The notes beneath the pieces were generated by a model. That model saw nothing but the letters and a program-made list of their open reading frames with translations, was not told the origin of the DNA and made no database searches. The translations under genes were made by a program, and so were the position numbers. From Mannheimia indoligenes (GTDB lineage: Bacteria; Pseudomonadota; Gammaproteobacteria; Enterobacterales; Pasteurellaceae), in NCBI RefSeq assembly GCF_036880405.1, contig NZ_JBAJJM010000012.1, forward strand, positions 62,001 through 126,000: a DNA stretch of 64,000 nucleotides, given 5' to 3'. Shown here piece after piece: positions 45,822 through 54,061 of the stretch (positions are counted from its first letter, which is position 1; every line of letters starts with the position of its first letter).

Positions 45822-46700
45822 ATGGCAGATTTAGATGATATTAAAGACGGTAAAGATTTTGGGATTGGTATTTCTCAAACCAATAAGCCTTTTTTCGTTA
45901 AGGGGTCTGGAGCATTAGATTGGGGAATGCAATCACGTCTTGCCAATATCTTTAACCCGAAAACAGGTAAGACAATTATGTTAGCCTTTGATCACGGTTA
46001 TTTCCAAGGTCCGACAACAGGGCTGGAGCGAATTGATCTCAATATTGCCCCTCTCTTTGATTATACCGATGTATTGATGTGTACCCGTGGTATTTTAAGA
46101 AGCGTTGTCCCACCGGATACCCGAAAGCCGATCGCACTACGTGCTTCGGGGGCAAACTCCATTTTAACAGAGCTTTCTAATGAAGCGGTTGCAGTCAGTA
46201 TTGAGGATGCTTTGAGATTAAATGTATCGGCGATGGCCGCACAGGTTTATATCGGCTCTGAATATGAACACCAATCGATTAAAAATATTATTCAATTAGT
46301 CGATCAAGGTAATCGATATGGAATGCCTGTGATGGCAGTAACTGGTGTAGGGAAAGATATGGCTCGTGATCAACGCTACTTCTCACTTTCTACCCGTATT
46401 GCCGCAGAAATGGGGGCTCACATTATCAAAACCTACTATGTTGATAAAGGATTTGAGAGAGTCACAGCAGGCTGCCCTGTACCAATTGTGATTGCCGGAG
46501 GTAAAAAGTTACCGGAATTGGAGGCACTTGAAATGTGCTATCAAGCAATTGATCAAGGTGCAGCCGGTGTAGATATGGGCAGAAATATTTTCCAATCTGA
46601 AGCACCAATTGCGATGATTAAAGCAGTACAAGCAGTTGTTCACGGTGGGGAAAGTGCAAAAGATGCTTACCAACTCTATCTAAGTGAGAAAAATAGCTAA
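45822..46700 (+). CDS. lsrF: 3-hydroxy-5-phosphonooxypentane-2,4-dione thiolase LsrF
   Basis: Completes degradation of phospho-AI-2, passing an acetyl group to CoA. The 292 residues follow LsrF of the DhnA-type class I aldolase fold: MLAFDHGYFQGPTTGLER and the active-site Lys203 in HIIKTYYVDKGFERV. It follows lsrB after 18 bp. Confidence 0.95.
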   Translation: MADLDDIKDGKDFGIGISQTNKPFFVKGSGALDWGMQSRLANIFNPKTGKTIMLAFDHGYFQGPTTGLERIDLNIAPLFDYTDVLMCTRGILRSVVPPDTRKPIALRASGANSILTELSNEAVAVSIEDALRLNVSAMAAQVYIGSEYEHQSIKNIIQLVDQGNRYGMPVMAVTGVGKDMARDQRYFSLSTRIAAEMGAHIIKTYYVDKGFERVTAGCPVPIVIAGGKKLPELEALEMCYQAIDQGAAGVDMGRNIFQSEAPIAMIKAVQAVVHGGESAKDAYQLYLSEKNS

Positions 46701-46707
46701 GTTAGTC

Positions 46708-46729
46708 AGGTTGGCTAACAGGCCAACCT
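46708..46729 (+). promoter_or_regulatory. Hairpin between lsrF and lsrG
   Basis: AGGTTGGC and GCCAACCT form an 8-bp stem with a 6-base loop; the T-run is weak, so it may be an mRNA processing or stability element. Confidence 0.5.
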
Positions 46730-46763
46730 ACTTTTCCACGCTTTCTATGATAAGGAGAAACTT

Positions 46764-47066
46764 ATGTTTGCGATGCTTGTTGAAATCAATGTAAAAGAAG
46801 GTAAAGAGCAAGAGTTTCTAGAGGTTTTTGAGCGTAATCACATCGGTACTCGCCAAGAACCGGGAAACTTGCGGTTTGATGTATTACGAGATCCTGAAAT
46901 ACGCACCCGTTTTTATGCTTATGAAGTCTATGAAAATGAGGAGGCTCTAGAGGCTCATCGCCAAACCTCACATTATCACCGCTGTGTCAAAGAGCTTGAG
47001 GCACTGATGACCGGCTCAAGAAGTAAGAAAATCTTTGAATGGATATTACCGAAACCTTATGTCTAA
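46764..47066 (+). CDS. lsrG: Phospho-AI-2 isomerase LsrG
   Basis: A 100-residue antibiotic-biosynthesis-monooxygenase-fold protein (MFAMLVEINVKEGKEQEF, RQEPGNLRFDVL, YEVYENEEALEAHRQTSHY). It isomerises phospho-DPD to the substrate of LsrF. It ends by overlapping the next gene by 8 bp. Confidence 0.93.
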   Translation: MFAMLVEINVKEGKEQEFLEVFERNHIGTRQEPGNLRFDVLRDPEIRTRFYAYEVYENEEALEAHRQTSHYHRCVKELEALMTGSRSKKIFEWILPKPYV

Positions 47067-47772
47067 ATCAGCACTTATTCAACAGTTGAAACAGCAGAAA
47101 TTAAGTGTCGGTATTTTGTCAGCAAACTGGTTGCAGCTCAATGAGGCTTTAGCAAGTTTGGAAAAATACCGCCTTAATATATTGCACTTTGATATTGCCG
47201 ATGGGCAATTCAGCCCATTATTTACCGTAGGTGCAATGGGTCTTAAATCCTTCCCTCCACGTTATTTTAAAGATGTACATTTAATGGTACAAAACCAGTT
47301 GGAAGTAGCAAAAGCAGTAGTTGCTAATGGGGCAAATTTAGTAACGTTGCAGTTAGAACAATGCAATGACTTAGCCCCTACTATTGAATGGCTAGCCAGA
47401 CAACGAGTAACTTATGTCGATCAAACATATCCTTTACTAATCGGTATCAGTTTATGTCCTGAAACACCAATTTCCAAATTACAACCTTATTTAGATGACG
47501 TGGATATCATTCAATTATTGACACTTGATCCAAGAACGGGGGAGAAATATCCATCTAAACTAATTTTAGAGCGAGTTACCGAGGTAAAAACTCTGCTTGG
47601 TGACAAATCTTCTGAGAAATTGCTGAATATTGATGGTGCAATGACACTTGAACTAGCAGAGGACTTTAGAAACAGCAGCCATCTTATTGATTGGTTGGTT
47701 TCAGGTTCTGCGTTGTTCAATGGTGAGTTAGAAACGCATTTGGATATGTGGAAAGGGAAAGGTATTTATTAA
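47059..47772 (+). CDS. lsrE: LsrE, ribulose-phosphate-3-epimerase-like protein
   Basis: A 237-residue TIM-barrel protein of the ribulose-phosphate 3-epimerase family, recognisable in SVGILSANWLQL, LHFDIADGQFSP and DVHLMVQNQ. In Salmonella the lsr operon ends with such a gene (lsrE), whose role is not settled. The start at 47059 overlaps the end of lsrG (ATG within TTATGTCTAA), which implies coupled translation and makes the longer upstream start unlikely. Confidence 0.85.
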   Translation: MSKSALIQQLKQQKLSVGILSANWLQLNEALASLEKYRLNILHFDIADGQFSPLFTVGAMGLKSFPPRYFKDVHLMVQNQLEVAKAVVANGANLVTLQLEQCNDLAPTIEWLARQRVTYVDQTYPLLIGISLCPETPISKLQPYLDDVDIIQLLTLDPRTGEKYPSKLILERVTEVKTLLGDKSSEKLLNIDGAMTLELAEDFRNSSHLIDWLVSGSALFNGELETHLDMWKGKGIY

Positions 47773-47775
47773 ATT

Positions 47776-47825
47776 ACAAGCGGTCGTGTTTGCAGAAAAA
47801 TTTGCAAAACAGACCGCTTGTTTAT
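47776..47825. terminator. Inverted uptake-signal terminator between lsrE and iolG
   Basis: ACAAGCGGTC at 47776 and GACCGCTTGT at 47812-47821 pair over 10 bp between convergent genes; the loop also holds TTTGC/GCAAA pairs. Confidence 0.75.
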
Positions 47826-47837
47826 CAGTGAATAAAA

Positions 47838-48848
47838 TTAAGCCACTTCGCTTAATTTAACTGGGCGGTTTTCTTCCAATGATTTTTTCGCAGCTAAGGC
47901 GATTAACACCGGTTGTAAGCCGTCGTTGCCGTTTACGAGCGTTGGTTTGTCATTCACGACTGAATCCACGAAGCAGCTGATTTCGTCTGCGAAAGATTGC
48001 ATATAACGCTCTAAGAAGAAGTATTTCGGTTTTTCTGCAATCACGCCGTTTTCGCCCGAGAACACGGCGGTTGAGCCGGTGTCGTTGGTGATGTGGATTG
48101 CGCCTTTTGAACCGAAGACTTCGGCACGTTGGTCGTAGCCGTAAGCCGCTTTACGGCTGTTATCGATCACGCCGATTGCGCCGTTTTTCAGTTTCAAGGT
48201 GATGACAGCGGTGTCGATGTCGCCCGCTTTGCCGATTTCAGGATTGACCAGCACGGTTCCCACTGCAAACACTTCTTCCACTTCGCTGCCTGATAAGTAA
48301 CGAATCATATCGAAGTCGTGAATGGTCATATCGAAGAACATACCGCCAGAAACTTTTACGTATTCAATTGGTGGTGCATCCGGGTCACGAGAGGTGACTC
48401 GAATAACGTGCGGTTCGCCGATGTCGCCGGCGGCAACGCGATCTTTAATCGCTTTGAAGTTGTGGTCAAAACGGCGGTTGAAACCTACTTGGAATTTCAC
48501 GCCTGCTTTTTCTACCGCAGCTAACACTTCATGAATTCTTGCCGGATCTGCATCCACCGGTTTTTCACAGAAGACGTGTTTACCCGCTTGTGCTGCTTCG
48601 ATTGAGATTGGTGCGTGGGTGTTGGTGGACGAGCAGACTAACACTGCATCGATTTCTGGATCTTGCAGGATTTGTTTGTAGTCATCATAAACGTGCGGAA
48701 TGCCCATGGATTTCGCCCAAGTGGTCAGTTCATCGGTGATACGAACGTCTGAAATCGCTTTGATTTCTGCGCCTTTCACATATTTGCTGATACTTTCTGA
48801 GTGTACGCGACCGATACGGCCTGCGCCGATAATTCCTACTTTTAACAT
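47838..48848 (-). CDS. iolG: myo-Inositol 2-dehydrogenase IolG
   Basis: Oxidises myo-inositol to 2-keto-myo-inositol, the first catabolic step. The 336-residue Gfo/Idh/MocA protein has GIIGAGRIGRVHSES at the N-terminus, the catalytic Lys in FCEKPVD, and MTIHDFDMIRYL with the Asp/His pair. The ATG at 48848 has AGGAG at good spacing and lies 1 bp after the iolE stop. The open frame extends 54 bp further into iolE, which I ignore. Confidence 0.95.
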   Translation of the reverse strand: MLKVGIIGAGRIGRVHSESISKYVKGAEIKAISDVRITDELTTWAKSMGIPHVYDDYKQILQDPEIDAVLVCSSTNTHAPISIEAAQAGKHVFCEKPVDADPARIHEVLAAVEKAGVKFQVGFNRRFDHNFKAIKDRVAAGDIGEPHVIRVTSRDPDAPPIEYVKVSGGMFFDMTIHDFDMIRYLSGSEVEEVFAVGTVLVNPEIGKAGDIDTAVITLKLKNGAIGVIDNSRKAAYGYDQRAEVFGSKGAIHITNDTGSTAVFSGENGVIAEKPKYFFLERYMQSFADEISCFVDSVVNDKPTLVNGNDGLQPVLIALAAKKSLEENRPVKLSEVA

Positions 48849-48849
48849 C

Positions 48850-49746
48850 TTAAACTCCTGCGGTTTCACGGATATATTTTCTGCCTTTGAGGGCGTATTC
48901 AAATGGGTTAGCGAGTGCCGGGTCTTGCTCAGCTTCTACCACCATCCAGCCTTTGTAATCGTGTTTTTCGAGAATCTCAAAAATTGGTTTGAAGTCGATT
49001 ACGCCATCGCCCGGGACGGTAAAGGTGCCTTTTTTCACGCCTTCTAAGAAGCTCAAATCTTTCGCTTTCACTTCGGCAACCACTTCATCACGCACATCTT
49101 TTAAGTGAACGTGAATAATGCGGTCGATGTATTTTTCTAACACGCCGAGCATCGCTTTTTGGCAGCCTTCGGAGTAGTAAAGGTGGCCTGAATCGAATAA
49201 CAGATAGACATCGTCATTCACTTCTGCCATATAGCGATCGACTTCTTCCGGGGTTTGGATACCTGTACCCATATGGTGATGTAAGCAGACTTTCATGCCT
49301 TTTTCCGCGGCCAGTTTTGCCAGCTCGTTATAGCCTTCTGCCATACGTTTCCAGTCGGCATCATCAAACACCGGTTTTTCTTTGAAGACCGATTTGGTTG
49401 TGCCTTGAATACTACGGCTCTGCTCTGAACAGCCGATCACTTTTGCGCCCATCGCGTGTAAGAAATCGCGGTGTTTGATGAACTCGGCGATGGTCTCTTC
49501 GCGTTTGCCGTCCACAAAGAAGGTGCTGAACCAGGCATTACAGATTTGAATGCCGCGCACCTCTAATTTGCGTTTTAGCACTTCGACATCACGCGGGTAT
49601 TTGTTACCCACTTCGCAGCCGGTGTAGCCTGCTAATGCCATTTCGCTCACGCATTGTTCGAACGTATTTTCTGCACCCAGTTCAGGCAAGTCATCGTTTG
49701 TCCAGCCGATAGGAGCGATACCTAATTGAATGTTTTCTGCTTTCAT
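48850..49746 (-). CDS. iolE: Inosose dehydratase IolE
   Basis: Dehydrates 2-keto-myo-inositol to 3D-trihydroxycyclohexanedione. The 298-residue xylose-isomerase-like TIM barrel shows GIAPIGWTNDD, CLHHHMGTGIQT and the metal-site neighbourhood LLFDSGHLYYSEG and HVHLKDVR. It lies between iolD and iolG on the minus strand; a REP-like palindrome sits in the gap to iolD. Confidence 0.95.
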   Translation of the reverse strand: MKAENIQLGIAPIGWTNDDLPELGAENTFEQCVSEMALAGYTGCEVGNKYPRDVEVLKRKLEVRGIQICNAWFSTFFVDGKREETIAEFIKHRDFLHAMGAKVIGCSEQSRSIQGTTKSVFKEKPVFDDADWKRMAEGYNELAKLAAEKGMKVCLHHHMGTGIQTPEEVDRYMAEVNDDVYLLFDSGHLYYSEGCQKAMLGVLEKYIDRIIHVHLKDVRDEVVAEVKAKDLSFLEGVKKGTFTVPGDGVIDFKPIFEILEKHDYKGWMVVEAEQDPALANPFEYALKGRKYIRETAGV

Positions 49747-49782
49747 TGAGAAACCTCGTTTGATTGAGTTAATTTATTTTCC

Positions 49783-49810
49783 GTAGGGGCAAATAATGAT
49801 TTGCCCCTAC
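49783..49810. repeat. REP-like palindrome, copy 2
   Basis: GTAGGGGCAAAT and ATTTGCCCCTAC are perfect 12-bp arms around AATG, in the gap between iolD and iolE. It abuts an uptake signal (from 49809). Related copies are at 26941 and 63141. Confidence 0.75.
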
Positions 49811-49842
49811 AAGCGGTGATTTTTTGTGAATTTTTTGCAAAA

Positions 49843-51777
49843 TTAGTATTTTCTTGCTTTCGCTAACTGCTCTTCGGAGCGTTGGCGGGCTTGTTGAATG
49901 CGTTCGCTTTCCGACACTTCCGCCACGCCAACGTGCCACCAACAGCCGTAGCCGTGAGCCATGGTTTTCGGCAACACTTTAATATCAATTAGCGTTGAAA
50001 CGGTTTGCTGTTTCGCGTCTTGAAGGGCGGCGCGAAGCTCGGCTTCGTTGGTCACACGGTAAGTTTTACAACCATAGGCTTCGGCGTTTTTCGCGAAGTC
50101 AATCGGCACTAAACCGCCGTTGAGCTGGTTGCTTTGTGTGTTGCGGAAGCGGAATTCCGTGCCGAAGCTGTCCATGCCGTTGCCGATTTGCAGGTTGTTG
50201 ATACAACCGTTCGCCATATTGTCGAACAGCACCACGTTGATTTTTTTACCTTCTTGGATAGAAGTCACTAACTCGGTGTGCGCCATTAAGTAAGAGCCGT
50301 CGCCAAGTAAGGCGTAAACTTCTTGCTCAGGACGGGCGATTTTCACCCCGACCGCTGCACTGACTTCATAGCCCATACAGGAGTAGCCGTATTCAAGGTG
50401 ATAAGTTTCTTCGCCTTTGCTCAACCAAGTACGCTGTAAATCGCCCGGCAAGCTACCGGCGGCAGCGACGATAATGCCATCGTTTTCAATGGTTTCGTTC
50501 ACGATACCGAGTACTTGGGATTGGGTTAATTGTGAGCCGGTGAGCTTGATAAATTCGTTATGAACCGCTTTGTGCTCCAAGTTATCGTTGATTTCCGGGG
50601 TGAAATCCGGGCTGTATTGCACCGCACGCAGGCGTTTGATTTCTTCCGCAAAGTCCGCTTTGGCGGTGGCAATTTCATTGCCCCATTGTGCTTGGTAGCT
50701 TGTTGGTAGCTTGGTCAGCAAGGCTTCGAGTGTTGCTTTGGCATCAGCCACAATTTGTACGCCGTCTAATTTATAGGCATCGAAACGTGCCACGTTGATA
50801 TTTAAGAACTGCACGTCCGGATTTTGGAATATCCATTTCGAAGAAGTGGTGAAGTCGGTGTAGCGTGTGCCGATACCGATGACTAAATCGGCTTCTTTCG
50901 CCAGGCGGTTTGCCGCCAAGCAGCCGGTTTCACCGACGCCGCCGACATTCAATTCGTAGTCAGACACCACCGCACTTTTACCCGCTTGGGTTTCTGCAAA
51001 TGGAATACCAAACTGTTTTGCAAATTTTTGCAGGATTTGACCCGCTTGTGAGTAGCGTACACCACCCCCGCAGACGATCAGCGGTTTTTTCTTGGCGGTA
51101 ATCAATTTCACGGCATCATTTAGCATCGCTTCGGTTGGCAGATTACGCTCCAAACGGTGAACGCGTTTTTGTAGGAAGCTGTTCGGGAAGTCGAAGCTTT
51201 CTGCTTGCACGTCTTGTGGTAGTGCAATGGTCACAGCACCGGTTTCGGCCGGATCAGTTAAAACACGGAACGCATTGATACAGGCGCTCATCAACTGCTC
51301 TGGACGTTGCACACGATCCCAGTATTTGCTGACTGCACGGAATGCATCGTTAGTGCTGATGCTTAAATCGTAAGATTGCTCGATTTGTTGCAGTACAGGG
51401 TCTGGCTGGCGGGTAGCAAACACATCGCCCGGTAATAATAGAAGTGGAATTCGGTTAGCAGTTGCTGTGGCGGCAGCTGTAATCATATTAGCAGCACCAG
51501 GTCCAACAGAAGAAGTACAGGCAATAATTCTTTGGCGTAAATTCTGTTTTGCAAAGCCCATTGCTAAATGAGCCATACCTTGCTCATTTTTCCCTTGATA
51601 GAGGGTTAAGTTTCCTGAGTTTTGTTCAAGTGCTTGCCCCATTCCTAATACGTTGCCGTGTCCGAAAATCGCAGCAACACCGTGCACAAACTTGATCTCT
51701 TTACCATCTACTTCTAGATACTGATTATCTAAGAATTGCACTAGTGCTTGTGCAACGGTTAAACGCGTTGTTTTCAT
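49843..51777 (-). CDS. iolD: 3D-(3,5/4)-trihydroxycyclohexane-1,2-dione hydrolase IolD
   Basis: ThDP-dependent ring-opening enzyme giving 5-deoxy-glucuronate. The 644 residues hold the three domains of the acetolactate-synthase family: an N-terminal pyrimidine domain with the catalytic Glu region, a middle domain, and a C-terminal ThDP site starting GDGSYLMAHTE and continuing to MANGCINNLQ. The ATG at 51777 has AAGGGGG upstream; a farther start is rejected. It is divergent from iolC over a 264-bp control region. Confidence 0.95.
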   Translation of the reverse strand: MKTTRLTVAQALVQFLDNQYLEVDGKEIKFVHGVAAIFGHGNVLGMGQALEQNSGNLTLYQGKNEQGMAHLAMGFAKQNLRQRIIACTSSVGPGAANMITAAATATANRIPLLLLPGDVFATRQPDPVLQQIEQSYDLSISTNDAFRAVSKYWDRVQRPEQLMSACINAFRVLTDPAETGAVTIALPQDVQAESFDFPNSFLQKRVHRLERNLPTEAMLNDAVKLITAKKKPLIVCGGGVRYSQAGQILQKFAKQFGIPFAETQAGKSAVVSDYELNVGGVGETGCLAANRLAKEADLVIGIGTRYTDFTTSSKWIFQNPDVQFLNINVARFDAYKLDGVQIVADAKATLEALLTKLPTSYQAQWGNEIATAKADFAEEIKRLRAVQYSPDFTPEINDNLEHKAVHNEFIKLTGSQLTQSQVLGIVNETIENDGIIVAAAGSLPGDLQRTWLSKGEETYHLEYGYSCMGYEVSAAVGVKIARPEQEVYALLGDGSYLMAHTELVTSIQEGKKINVVLFDNMANGCINNLQIGNGMDSFGTEFRFRNTQSNQLNGGLVPIDFAKNAEAYGCKTYRVTNEAELRAALQDAKQQTVSTLIDIKVLPKTMAHGYGCWWHVGVAEVSESERIQQARQRSEEQLAKARKY

Positions 51778-51883
51778 AAAGCCCCCTTGATGTGGCAACC
51801 GCTACAAGCGGTTATTTTTTCTTAAAAATATGCAAAATGAAAATTTTGTTCCATTATTTTATCAGTAAAATTTAAAAAAAGAT

Positions 51884-51899
51884 GTGAGCAAGCTCACAT
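51884..51899. promoter_or_regulatory. CRP site 1 between iolD and iolC
   Basis: TGTGA-GCAAGC-TCACA, exact in both conserved pentamers. Confidence 0.82.
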
Positions 51900-51930
51900 T
51901 TCTGCTAATTAGTAATATTGCTGTTCAAAG

Positions 51931-51946
51931 TGAGAACAAGATCACA
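51931..51946. promoter_or_regulatory. CRP-like site 2 between iolD and iolC
   Basis: TGAGA-ACAAGA-TCACA, one mismatch in the conserved pentamers, 47 bp from the first site. Confidence 0.55.
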
Positions 51947-51974
51947 GAAATGATAATTTAAATAGAATAAAATT

Positions 51975-51990
51975 GAAATAAAAATTTCAT
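51975..51990. promoter_or_regulatory. Proposed IolR operator 3 (iolD/iolC)
   Basis: TGAAA-TAAAAA-TTTCA followed by TTTTT, 52 bp before iolC; same dyad and tail as at 31623. Confidence 0.62.
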
Positions 51991-52041
51991 TTTTGTATTA
52001 TAAGTGAAGTAGAAATAAATTTTTGTTGAAAGGAGCAGGTT

Positions 52042-53958
52042 ATGGCTACTGTAAATCATCAAGATCGTCCTCTCGATCTTATTTGTTTAGGACGTGTGGC
52101 GGTGGATCTCTACGGGCAACAGATCGGTTCTCGTTTAGAAGAGATGACCACATTCTCAAAATATCTCGGCGGTTCATCCGGTAACGTGGCGTATGGTACG
52201 GCGGTGCAAGGCTTGCGTTCATCGATGTTGGCGCGTGTGGGTGACGAACATATGGGACGTTTCCTACGTGAAGAGCTACAAAGTGTCGGCGTGGACACCA
52301 GCCACTTGATTACCGATAAAGAGCGTTTAACGGCGCTGGTGATTTTGGGGATTAAGGATAAAGAGACTTTCCCACTGATTTTCTACCGTGATAACTGTGC
52401 GGATATGGCGATCACCAAAGACGATTTCAGCGAAGCCTATATCGCTTCCAGCCGTGCGCTGGCGATTACCGGCACGCACCTTTCTAACCCTAAAACCCGT
52501 GAAGCGGTGCTGACAGCCTTAGAATATGCGGGCAGAAATGACGTAAAACGCGCATTGGATATTGACTATCGTCCGGTGCTGTGGGGGCTGACTTCGCTCG
52601 GTGACGGCGAAACCCGTTATATCGACAGTGCAGAAGTGACAAAATCACTACAAGAAGTGCTGCACCATTTTGACGTGATTGTGGGAACAGAAGAAGAGTT
52701 CCATATTGCAGGCGGCTCTACCGACACCCTTACCGCACTGAAAAATGTGCGTAAAGTTTCCAATGCGGTTTTAGTCTGCAAACGTGGGGCATTAGGCTGT
52801 TCGGTGTTTGAAGGCGAACTACCGAACGATTTAGACGGCGGTTTGAATGTGTATGGCGTGCGTGTCGAAGTGCTGAATGTACTGGGTGCAGGCGATGCGT
52901 TTATGTCGGGCTTACTTCGTGGCTACTTAAATAATGAAGGTTGGGAACAAGCCTGCCGTTATGCAAATGCATGCGGGGCGTTGGTGGTTTCTCGTCATGG
53001 CTGTTCGCCGGCAATGCCGACCAAACGTGAGTTGGATGATTACTTAACCCGTGCAGAAAGTGTGCCACGTCCAGATTTAGATGAACGCTTGAATCACTTA
53101 CACCGTGTTACTACCCGTAAAAAATCGTGGGAAAATCTCTGTATTTTTGCTTTTGATCACCGTAAACAGTTGGTGGATATGGCAAACAAAGTCGGGGCAG
53201 ATGTCGCTCGTATTCCGAAGCTCAAGCAGCTTCTGTTAAAAGCGATGGAGCAGACCGCTGTAGAAGCAGGATTACCGCAAAATCAGGCTGGGATCTTGGC
53301 AGATACCACATTCGGGCAAGATGCATTGAATGAAATTACCGGCAAAAACTACTGGATTGCTCGCCCGATTGAAGAGCCGGCTTCTCGCCCTCTCGAATTA
53401 GAATACGGCGATTTAGGCACACAGCTTTCAGCTTTCCCTCGCGATCACGTAATCAAATGCTTAGCGTTTTACCACCCAACCGATGAAAGCGGTTTAAAAG
53501 CTCGCCAAGATCGCAAGTTAAAAGAGGTGTACCAAGCTTGTTGCCGTACCGGCCACGAGCTGCTGTTAGAGATCATTCTGCCAGCCGATATGCCGCAAGA
53601 CGAACACTACTACAACGAAGCGATTACACATTTTTACCAACTCGGCATCAAACCGGAATGGTGGAAATTACCGGGTGTGTCTACCGCACAATGGAAAGCG
53701 ATTTCCGCCACCATTGACGCAAACGACCCAGACTGCCGTGGTATTCTGATCTTAGGTTTAGATGCACCGCTTGATGTCTTTAAAGCAACCTTTGAACAGG
53801 CAAAAGGTTGCGAAAAAGTCAAAGGCTTTGCGGTGGGCAGAACTATTTTTGGTATGCCATCTGAACAATGGCTTGCCGGCAAATTAGATGACCAAGGCTT
53901 AATTGCTGAAGTGGCGGCGAAATACCGCACCTTGATTGACTTATGGCAACAGCGTTAA
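52042..53958 (+). CDS. iolC: 5-dehydro-2-deoxygluconokinase fused to a DUF2090 domain (IolC)
   Basis: Phosphorylates 2-deoxy-5-keto-gluconate. Residues 1-330 are a PfkB-type sugar kinase (LICLGRVAVDLYGQQIG, FSKYLGGSSGNVAYGTA, NVLGAGDAFMSGLLRGYL with the catalytic Asp). Residues 350-638 are a DUF2090 domain (LCIFAFDHRKQLVDMA, LLLEIILPAD, FAVGRTIFGMP). In many Proteobacteria this fusion is taken to combine the kinase with the following aldolase, which would explain why no separate iolJ is seen. AAGGAG precedes the ATG. Confidence 0.93.
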   Translation: MATVNHQDRPLDLICLGRVAVDLYGQQIGSRLEEMTTFSKYLGGSSGNVAYGTAVQGLRSSMLARVGDEHMGRFLREELQSVGVDTSHLITDKERLTALVILGIKDKETFPLIFYRDNCADMAITKDDFSEAYIASSRALAITGTHLSNPKTREAVLTALEYAGRNDVKRALDIDYRPVLWGLTSLGDGETRYIDSAEVTKSLQEVLHHFDVIVGTEEEFHIAGGSTDTLTALKNVRKVSNAVLVCKRGALGCSVFEGELPNDLDGGLNVYGVRVEVLNVLGAGDAFMSGLLRGYLNNEGWEQACRYANACGALVVSRHGCSPAMPTKRELDDYLTRAESVPRPDLDERLNHLHRVTTRKKSWENLCIFAFDHRKQLVDMANKVGADVARIPKLKQLLLKAMEQTAVEAGLPQNQAGILADTTFGQDALNEITGKNYWIARPIEEPASRPLELEYGDLGTQLSAFPRDHVIKCLAFYHPTDESGLKARQDRKLKEVYQACCRTGHELLLEIILPADMPQDEHYYNEAITHFYQLGIKPEWWKLPGVSTAQWKAISATIDANDPDCRGILILGLDAPLDVFKATFEQAKGCEKVKGFAVGRTIFGMPSEQWLAGKLDDQGLIAEVAAKYRTLIDLWQQR

Positions 53959-53975
53959 TGATGTGATTTAGTATA

Positions 53976-54006
53976 AATCCCTCGCTAATATGAGGGGTTT
54001 TCTTTT
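53976..54006 (+). terminator. Terminator after iolC
   Basis: AATCCCTC and GAGGGGTT form an 8-bp stem with one G-T pair, followed by TTCTTTT. Confidence 0.75.
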
Positions 54007-54061
54007 ATACAAAGAATAGGAAAATCGGTGAGGTTATGTTCTATCGGTAAAATCGGCTTGG

